Of a stretch of DNA of 64,000 nt, positions 58,267 through 64,000 are shown one piece after another. How positions within the stretch are numbered: the first letter of the stretch is position 1; each line of letters opens with the position of its first letter. The stretch spans positions 2,542,001 to 2,606,000 of the forward strand of contig NZ_CP075185.1 in assembly GCF_020510685.1 (NCBI RefSeq). Reading direction: 5' to 3'. The notes beneath the pieces were generated by a model. The model did not search any database and was not told the origin of the DNA. It was given only the letters and a program-made list of their open reading frames with translations. The stretch comes from Dechloromonas denitrificans. Lineage in GTDB: Bacteria > Pseudomonadota > Gammaproteobacteria > Burkholderiales > Rhodocyclaceae. The position numbers were made by a program, and so were the translations under genes.

Positions 58267-59028
58267 ATGAGCAGCGTCGTCCGGATCGAGCGCGTTTTCA
58301 AGGAGTATCTGCTCGGCGAGCAGATCGTACAGGCGCTCAATGATATAACACTGGCCATCGAGCCCGGTGTTTTCCTTGCCATTTCTGGCCCTTCCGGCAG
58401 TGGCAAAACGACGATGCTCAACCTGATCGGCTGCATCGACCGGCCAAGCAGCGGCAACATCTACATCAACGAAGAAAACGTTTCCCAGAAATCTGCCAAC
58501 GAACTGGCCGATCTGCGTGCCCGCTCGATTGGTTTCATTTTCCAGACGTTCAATCTACTCCCTGTGCTCTCGGCTGCCGAAAACGTCGAATACCCTTTGC
58601 TGCGCCGAAAGGACGTGTCGCCGGAAGACCGCAAGCGGCGCGTCGATTATTTTCTCGACATTGTCGGCCTCAGCAAATACGCCAATAACCGCCCCAACCA
58701 GTTAAGCGGTGGTCAGCGCCAGCGTGTCGCCATCGCCCGCGCCCTCGTCGTGAAACCGGCCATCGTGCTAGCCGATGAACCCACCGCCAATTTGGACAAA
58801 GCAACGGGCATCGAGATCCTGAAACTGATGAAGAAAATCAACGAGCATCTCGGCACAACCTTCATTTTCTCAACCCACGACCAGAAGGTCATCGACCACG
58901 CCAACCGCCTGGTCAAGGTTGAAGACGGCACCATCAAAGCCTTTGGCATCCGCGGCCCCAAAAACAACTGGAATATCGCCCGCGTCCGCAATCTCTCCGA
59001 TATCGCAGCAGAGAACATTCCCGAATAA
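58267..59028 (+). CDS. ABC transporter ATP-binding protein, LolD/MacB type
   Basis: 253 residues. Walker A GPSGSGKTT, signature LSGGQRQRVAIARAL and Walker B IVLADEPTANLDK are complete. The family works with FtsX-fold permeases to move substrates from the inner membrane outwards. No permease gene is adjacent; the nearest is the FtsX-type fragment at 63761, five kilobases downstream on the same strand. Confidence 0.93.
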   Translation: MSSVVRIERVFKEYLLGEQIVQALNDITLAIEPGVFLAISGPSGSGKTTMLNLIGCIDRPSSGNIYINEENVSQKSANELADLRARSIGFIFQTFNLLPVLSAAENVEYPLLRRKDVSPEDRKRRVDYFLDIVGLSKYANNRPNQLSGGQRQRVAIARALVVKPAIVLADEPTANLDKATGIEILKLMKKINEHLGTTFIFSTHDQKVIDHANRLVKVEDGTIKAFGIRGPKNNWNIARVRNLSDIAAENIPE

Positions 59029-59048
59029 ACCACCACAGGATCACCGCC

Positions 59049-60395
59049 GTGCCTTCAATTCCGCAGCATCTCCCCCGCCTGACGCTTATAGCCGCGCTCT
59101 GTTTTAACTTTGGCGCCCATGCCGCCGACGATCGAGATTCGCTGTTTGGTGACGACATCCCCACGGCGCCATCGAAACCCGCCGCAGGCGGCTCCGGTAT
59201 CAAAGGGTTCGTCCAGTTCGAACTCGCCCGCACCACAGCAACGCCGGACCACTGGTCGAAAATGCGTACGCGTGCCGACCTGAGCAGCCAAGGCAAGCTG
59301 GGCGACGGACTCAAATGGAAACTGGGCGCCCGCTTCGATTACGACGCAGTCTATGGCATCAATGACTTCTACAATTCCGACGTCGAGAAAAACCAGCGTT
59401 TCAACGCTACCCTACGGGAAAACTATCTCGACTACAGTGCCGGCAACTGGGATTTCCGCTTCGGCAAGCAAAACGTTGTCTGGGGTGAAATGGTCGGCAT
59501 GTTCTTCGCTGACGTGGTCTCCGCCCGTGATTTGCGCGAATTCATCCTGCCCGACTTCGACCAGATGCGTATTCCGCAATGGGCTGCGCGAGCCGAATAT
59601 TTCGCCGACGATTTCCATGCCGAACTTCTCTGGATTCCGGTAGCCAGCTACGACAACATCGGCAAACCCGGCGCCGAATTCTACCCATACCCGCTATCGA
59701 AGGACTTTTCCGCGCAATACAAACAGGAACTACGTCCTGAGCGTAATGCCGAAAACATGAACTATGGCCTGCGCCTGTCCACGCTCAAAAATGGCTGGGA
59801 TATCTCAGGGTTCTACTACCGCAGCACCGATACCAACCCCACCTTCTATCGCGATATCGTCTTTGCTCCGACGCCGACCTTCGTCTTCCAGGCACGACAC
59901 GATCGCATCCATCAATTCGGCAGCACGCTGGCCAAGGACTTCGGTGATGTCGTATTGAAGGCGGAGGCCGTCTATACGCGCGGCCGAAACTTTACGGTCC
60001 TCAACGCCATGGACTCCGACGGGGTAACCCCGCAGAACACGCTCGACTGGGCAGCCGGACTGGATTTCACACTCCCGGCAGATACCCGACTGAATGTTCA
60101 GTTATTCCAACGCCAGTTCTTCAACTTCAACGAGGACATCATCCCCGACCGGCGCGAGAACGGCTACAGCCTGCTGCTCAATAACAAATTCTTCAACAAC
60201 TGGGAAGCTCAGGCGCTCTTCATATCGAGCACCAACCGCCCGGACTGGCTATTCCGCCCTCGCCTGACCTGGAGTTTCGAACGTAACTGGCGCCTCCTGG
60301 TCGGCGCCGACGTCTTCAAAGGCCCTCCCCTCGGCATGTTTGGGCGCTACGATCAACAAGATCGGGTGTATTCGGAAATCCGTTACAGCTTTTAA
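59049..60395 (+). CDS. Outer-membrane beta-barrel protein, DUF1302-like
   Basis: 448 residues from GTG 59049, 20 bases after the ABC gene. A signal peptide (about 1-25, TLIAALCFNFGAHA) is followed by alternating beta strands ending in an aromatic residue (EIRYSF), the mark of an outer-membrane barrel. The pattern RFGKQNVVWGE and DQMRIPQWAARAEYF matches DUF1302. It may be the outer-membrane exit of the LolA-like/ABC system. Confidence 0.85.
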   Translation: MPSIPQHLPRLTLIAALCFNFGAHAADDRDSLFGDDIPTAPSKPAAGGSGIKGFVQFELARTTATPDHWSKMRTRADLSSQGKLGDGLKWKLGARFDYDAVYGINDFYNSDVEKNQRFNATLRENYLDYSAGNWDFRFGKQNVVWGEMVGMFFADVVSARDLREFILPDFDQMRIPQWAARAEYFADDFHAELLWIPVASYDNIGKPGAEFYPYPLSKDFSAQYKQELRPERNAENMNYGLRLSTLKNGWDISGFYYRSTDTNPTFYRDIVFAPTPTFVFQARHDRIHQFGSTLAKDFGDVVLKAEAVYTRGRNFTVLNAMDSDGVTPQNTLDWAAGLDFTLPADTRLNVQLFQRQFFNFNEDIIPDRRENGYSLLLNNKFFNNWEAQALFISSTNRPDWLFRPRLTWSFERNWRLLVGADVFKGPPLGMFGRYDQQDRVYSEIRYSF

Positions 60396-60501
60396 TTGCA
60401 CCTGATACATTTTTTCGTTGAGTGTCGGAGTTTTTTACACACCTCACTAACGAAACGAAGGAATACATAATAAATTTTTTAAAATCAAATGGTTATGCAA
60501 T

Positions 60502-60518
60502 TGGCACGTATAGTGCTT
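60502..60518 (+). promoter_or_regulatory. Sigma-54 promoter of pepA
   Basis: TGGCACGTATAGTGCTT has the invariant GG and GC exactly 10 bases apart, matching TGGCACG-N4-TTGCW at nearly all positions. It lies 68 bases before the pepA start. Sigma-54 control of PEP-CTERM flocculation genes is known in Zoogloea (RpoN with PrsK/PrsR), so this fits the family. The region 60396-60501 upstream contains an imperfect inverted repeat (CGTTGAGTG / CACTAACG) that could bind the activator. Confidence 0.8.
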
Positions 60519-60585
60519 ACTTAACATCGTGACCGACCATCGCTAAATCGCAATCGGCTCCCAACTCTTGATGTGGAGAAATATG

Positions 60586-61419
60586 ATGAAGAAAAACTTA
60601 CTCGCAGTTCTCGTTGCCCTTGCTGGCTCAACTTCTGCCATGGCTGCGCCAGCTCTGCCTTGGACTGTAAATGAGTTGGCTGTAGATGCCGCAACCGGCA
60701 CGAATACCGTCGCAACTCTTGCGACGATATTGCAGCGCCAAACGACGTTCTCAGTCAATAACATGTCTTTGGTGTACGAAGCCACCATTACTCAAGGCGC
60801 CTTCAATCAGTATGGCGTTGCAACCTTCACTGAAACCGGCCGTGTCCAGTTAAGCAATTACTACACAGGCTATGTTCCTGATGGCGTCACGCAAGGGACT
60901 GCTGTCTCTTCCGCTCTTGGCCAGGCATACAGCTTGTGGGCTACTTTCTCTGTGACCGGAACGGCAACGATTAATGGCAATCAGCTAAACGTCTCGGTAG
61001 CAAATGGTTCGCTTACCGCTTATGCCGATTTTGCACCCAATGGTGAGAATTTATCCCAACTCGACGCAGATGCCGTTTTGGGAACCGCTGCTAGCGTACT
61101 TTCGGGTGGTGCAGTGCTGACCAACTTGGGAAACAACGATGCCGGTAACGGTAGCTTCGAAGTCATCTGGAGCGACTTCGAGCGCTCTGCTGGCTTTGGT
61201 GCTTCTTTGTGGCCAGCTCCATCCCCCTTCCACATGAAGCTGGACATCAACTCTGACGTTGATGGGATTGCCGGTGCCTTCCTTCCGGGTGGCACCATTG
61301 CCGCGACCGGCGGCCAAGGAAATGCTTATTTTGCCGTTCCAGAGCCGTCTGCCATTGCCCTGCTCGGCTTGGGTTTAGTTGGCGTGGGATTCTCGTCACG
61401 CAAACGCAAATCGGTTTAA
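60586..61419 (+). CDS. pepA: Flocculation-associated PEP-CTERM protein PepA
   Basis: 277 residues. It has a signal peptide (LLAVLVALAGSTSAMA, cleaved near AAPA), a mid-region rich in Thr, Asn and Gly with few charges, and a PEP-CTERM tail: VPEPSAIALLGLGLVGVG then a basic RKRK end. The tail would be cut by an exosortase. The body resembles PepA, required for floc formation in Zoogloea. ATG 60586 sits 7 bases after GGAG; ATG 60583 is adjacent and possible. It has its own sigma-54 promoter and terminator. Confidence 0.85.
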   Translation: MKKNLLAVLVALAGSTSAMAAPALPWTVNELAVDAATGTNTVATLATILQRQTTFSVNNMSLVYEATITQGAFNQYGVATFTETGRVQLSNYYTGYVPDGVTQGTAVSSALGQAYSLWATFSVTGTATINGNQLNVSVANGSLTAYADFAPNGENLSQLDADAVLGTAASVLSGGAVLTNLGNNDAGNGSFEVIWSDFERSAGFGASLWPAPSPFHMKLDINSDVDGIAGAFLPGGTIAATGGQGNAYFAVPEPSAIALLGLGLVGVGFSSRKRKSV

Positions 61420-61451
61420 GTACACCACTGCTAAGCCCGTCCCCGAAAAAA

Positions 61452-61481
61452 CCGCTCGTGAATACCGAGCGGTTTTTTTTA
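61452..61481 (+). terminator. Terminator of pepA
   Basis: CCGCTCG (61452-61458) pairs with CGAGCGG (61466-61472), followed by eight T residues and preceded by an A-run that extends the stem. A strong rho-independent terminator. From here to 61725 no gene is supported. Confidence 0.9.
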
Positions 61482-61725
61482 TTTCAATTTATTGCATACG
61501 AAGCAGCCCAAAATCGCTCCGAACTAACACGTACGCGGCAGGTTTGTTGTGACAAGGGGAAAGCAGCGTCGCGACAGACCGAAGTAGCCAGAATGGATAT
61601 TACTCGCGGGTTGGCTTGTTTCTGGGCGATTCAGACATCATTGACATTGGTGAATCGACCCGGTCGTTCGCAGCCGTCCAAGAATTGACCGCCCGCAAAA
61701 CCACCTAAAGCACCGATTTGAAACC

Positions 61726-62793
61726 TTATCGAACCATCAAAGAAGATAACTCCTTTCGAACCGATCTTGAGTTTGGCTTCCCGGAAGTACCAATGCGACA
61801 AAAAAATGCGAATCCATCTTGCGAGTTCGCCGAAGCCAAATGCTCAAACCGCTTTGCCAATAAATTTGCCCCCTTGTCGATTGAAGCTTTTTGCGAAATT
61901 TTCCGCTTACCCTGAACATACCAACGAAAAATAACCGGAGTCATTTCAGGTTGAAGATAAAGCCCAAGGCGACTGGCAGTTAGCCACAATCGTTGCATCG
62001 CCATTCCTGCAAGAACATGATCCTCCAGACTGGTTTGAGCCCTCTTTGGCTTGATCAAAACATGGGCTGCACAAGCCAAGGCGGGCACAAAATCCAGTTG
62101 AATTCGCGGCGCTATCGTGCCGAACAAGAAACGATTGAAAAAATTGACACGCCCCCAACTTTGCATAACCCAACGCATCAATTTCGCAGTTAACGGATCA
62201 ACTCCAACAGCCTGATCGGGAATGCGGTCAGCACTGAATCGAACCCCCCATTCGATAATATGACGATGAACCTTATAGGCCTCGGGACAAGTCAAGCGCA
62301 AATAAGCATTACGCCAAAGCAGTTTGGCAACGCCAAGGCGATCCTTGAATGATTCAAAAAAAACCAGGTAATAAGCGTCGCCCACCGCCTCACACAATGC
62401 TGCCCTTTGCTCGAAACCAAGAGGAGTCGTACGCATTGGGCGACGTTGAACACATCGAGACTCGATAAATTGGACCAGAACATCCTCGCTGATACCAGAC
62501 GAACGAAGGCTTATGTCATAAACTGGTGCATTATCAGGTTGTCCGGCACGGATTACCCACTCGGCTGACATTCCAAAACGGCTGGCGGCCAGCCGCAGCG
62601 TTTCGAGCAATGCCCCATGCGCCATCTGACTGGCATGCCCGTCAAAATCGTAGATCACATCGTCGCGCGTGTCGTGACCATGAACGGCAATGTGATTGTC
62701 GGAGACTATCTCAAAGCGCCACGGCTGAGTATTGTCGCCACTAGGCGCCCAGCGCGCGAGATCAAGAATTTTTAACAGCACGTCCCGGCTCAT
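61726..62793 (-). CDS. Nitroreductase-family protein
   Basis: 355 residues. The N-terminus LLKILDLARWAPSGDNTQPWRFE is the FMN-binding start of the nitroreductase fold, and RRPMRTTPLG and AMQRLWLTASRLGLYLQP are the later conserved parts. The length exceeds that of NfsB-type enzymes by over 100 residues. It is downstream of a ThiF-like gene on the same strand with 26 bases between. The pairing resembles the two halves of the fused ThiF-nitroreductase protein MoeY (Rv1355c) of mycobacteria; that resemblance is from memory. Confidence 0.82.
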   Translation of the reverse strand: MSRDVLLKILDLARWAPSGDNTQPWRFEIVSDNHIAVHGHDTRDDVIYDFDGHASQMAHGALLETLRLAASRFGMSAEWVIRAGQPDNAPVYDISLRSSGISEDVLVQFIESRCVQRRPMRTTPLGFEQRAALCEAVGDAYYLVFFESFKDRLGVAKLLWRNAYLRLTCPEAYKVHRHIIEWGVRFSADRIPDQAVGVDPLTAKLMRWVMQSWGRVNFFNRFLFGTIAPRIQLDFVPALACAAHVLIKPKRAQTSLEDHVLAGMAMQRLWLTASRLGLYLQPEMTPVIFRWYVQGKRKISQKASIDKGANLLAKRFEHLASANSQDGFAFFCRIGTSGKPNSRSVRKELSSLMVR

Positions 62794-62819
62794 TGCCCTC
62801 TCCTTTACTACAACCGACC

Positions 62820-63686
62820 TCAGTTCGACGAACGGCCGAGTTGCGCCTTGACCAACGCAATCATCAAACGCTGCAACGGGTTACGATGCCCCCAAGGCCG
62901 CCAGGTACGGACATAACGCATACGATAGGCGTCGAATTGCGAGCCCCAGGGCGCCAGCTTGACGCCTGATCGCCCCAACAGCAGTTTCAGGGTTTCTATG
63001 GCTGCCACACCAGCGCATAACTGGCAGGCGGCGATGCTTGACGGCCCCTTGCGCTCGGCAAGATTTACGCGCGACATATCCACGACATAGCCGCGTTGCA
63101 GCATGGCCGGCGACAACCCAACCAGGAACCGAATCGCCATCTCCATTTCATCGCCCCCCTCAAACCCGAAATAATCTTCGGCGGACATGCCTCCTGGCCC
63201 AAAAACAAGCAAGGCAGTGCCCATCCCAAGCGGGGCCGCAGTCACAACCGGAATGCCTTTCTTTTCACACGCGGCAAAGGTCATCCGCCGAGCATCAAAA
63301 GCAAAGAAATCAAGCCCATCGACGTAAACATCAACACCATCCAGAAATGCTTCAAGTGAGTCAGCTTGAATTCCTGCAGGAAACGTCGTTAGCTGAATTT
63401 CTGGGTTGATGTCTTGTGCCATTTCCACAAGAACGTCAATTTTTGGGCGCCCCAGGGTACTGACGTTGGCGCCAACCTGACGATTGAAATTGACAATATC
63501 AAAGACATCGAAATCGGCTATCGAGAACTGCCCCACTCCAAGCCTGGCCAAAGTCAAAAGATGGACGCCGCCAACCCCCCCCAACCCGCCGATAGCAACG
63601 CGCGCATCGCGCAAGCGCAACTGCTCGTTTTCGGTCACCCATCCGATATTTCTGGAGAATGCATCATGATAATTAAATGGAGACAT
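62820..63686 (-). CDS. ThiF/E1-like adenylyltransferase
   Basis: 288 residues from ATG 63686. The adenylation domain has ARVAIGGLGGVGGVHLLTLARLG split by family spacing, the FNRQVGA motif and a C-rich site (CQLCAGVAAIETLKLLLG). The typical four-cysteine zinc site of MoeB is not complete: only CxxC is evident. E1-like enzymes activate a C-terminal carboxylate of a small protein or a metabolite. Its partner is the downstream nitroreductase. The gene runs divergently from the ABC permease starting at 63761. Confidence 0.85.
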   Translation of the reverse strand: MSPFNYHDAFSRNIGWVTENEQLRLRDARVAIGGLGGVGGVHLLTLARLGVGQFSIADFDVFDIVNFNRQVGANVSTLGRPKIDVLVEMAQDINPEIQLTTFPAGIQADSLEAFLDGVDVYVDGLDFFAFDARRMTFAACEKKGIPVVTAAPLGMGTALLVFGPGGMSAEDYFGFEGGDEMEMAIRFLVGLSPAMLQRGYVVDMSRVNLAERKGPSSIAACQLCAGVAAIETLKLLLGRSGVKLAPWGSQFDAYRMRYVRTWRPWGHRNPLQRLMIALVKAQLGRSSN

Positions 63687-63760
63687 AACAGTATCCGTCC
63701 GGCGCAAACTGCGTTTAAGATGATAGCCAGCACATTACAGCGAAGCACATCAAACCGCCA

Positions 63761-64000
63761 ATGATTAGTCTGATGTCGGATATCCGGATAGCGACGCGCA
63801 ATCTTCGTCGTAATACCAAACGCACTCTGGTAGCCGTATTGACCGTATCTGGCGGTGTTATCGCCTTCCTGCTCGCCGGCGGTTTCATTGACTGGACTCT
63901 GCTGAACATGCGAGAGGACACCATCCACTCGCAACTGGGGCACATCCAGATCGTCAGACCAAATTATTTCGAAAAGGGAATTGCCGACCCTTACCGCTTC
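63761..64000 (+). CDS. ABC transporter permease, FtsX/MacB type, cut by window edge
   Basis: The first 80 codons are in the window and open to the edge. IRIATRNLRRNTKRTLVAVL followed by a membrane helix (about 22-45) and MREDTIHSQLGHIQIV is the usual N-terminus of FtsX-fold permeases. It would pair with the ATPase at 58267, and with the LolA-like and barrel proteins. It is separated from them by pepA and two reverse-strand genes. Confidence 0.85.
   Translation, partial: MISLMSDIRIATRNLRRNTKRTLVAVLTVSGGVIAFLLAGGFIDWTLLNMREDTIHSQLGHIQIVRPNYFEKGIADPYRF

Noticed and set aside
61482..61725. Possible small gene after the pepA terminator
   Set aside because: A 76-codon frame at 61458-61688 starts inside the terminator hairpin and has no ribosome-binding site. 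Nothing else is visible.

Overview
The window looks like chromosomal DNA from a GC-rich betaproteobacterium, most likely of the order Rhodocyclales (Dechloromonas, Azonexus or Zoogloea relatives). This rests on the gene order pyrG-kdsA-eno-ftsB, the presence of alaA, hom and thrC, a PEP-CTERM protein of the PepA flocculation type behind a sigma-54-type promoter, many two-component genes, and uniformly GC-rich coding DNA outside one 12.4 kb island. The genus is an inference; no database search was possible.

Region 1 (1-7455): the end of a metallo-beta-lactamase-fold hydrolase, a LuxR-type response regulator, and a minus-strand signalling operon. The operon encodes an HD-GYP response regulator, a second response regulator, an MglA-like GTPase, a histidine kinase and a type IV pilus-type ATPase carrying its own receiver domain. 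Four of these junctions are 4-base ATGA overlaps or nearly so. An Hpt protein lies just downstream.

Region 2 (7638-20086): a genomic island inserted in the 3' end of a tRNA-Asp gene. It has a 27 bp direct repeat at both ends and, just inside each end, a pair of GTGTGGTAAA repeats with 13 bp spacing. It carries a tyrosine integrase, a cytosine-5 methyltransferase with a candidate Bpu10I-like restriction enzyme, a serine recombinase, nine or so small phage-like genes of unknown role, and a TIR / membrane protein / PIN-RNase group that looks like anti-phage defence.

Region 3 (20259-32082): housekeeping and stress genes: menD, mutS, a metallophosphoesterase, a thioredoxin-fold protein, an Fe-S protein, an unannotated 56-residue protein behind a near-perfect LexA box, slyD, a peroxiredoxin, ftsB, eno, kdsA and pyrG.

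Region 4 (32240-39883): a tightly overlapping nine-gene cluster for an unknown acyl-derived metabolite: a DarA-like flavodoxin-fold protein, a KAS III, an orphan, a BtrH-like acyltransferase, an ABC exporter, an acyl carrier protein and two ketosynthase-like proteins, one lacking a catalytic histidine and one lacking an obvious active site.

Region 5 (39901-57321): a CnoX/YbbN-like thioredoxin, a histone-deacetylase-family protein, a hybrid kinase, nnrDE, nadC, a methyltransferase, thrC, an HxH membrane protein with a DUF2249 partner, a DUF2917 gene divergent from a MocR regulator, hom, alaA, an Mth938-like protein and a mannose-1-phosphate guanylyltransferase.

Region 6 (57418-64000): an envelope export set (LolA-like protein, ABC ATPase, DUF1302-type barrel, and a cut FtsX-type permease at the window edge). 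Between its parts sit pepA and an oppositely oriented nitroreductase/ThiF pair. The whole region is plausibly concerned with exopolysaccharide and cell-surface function.
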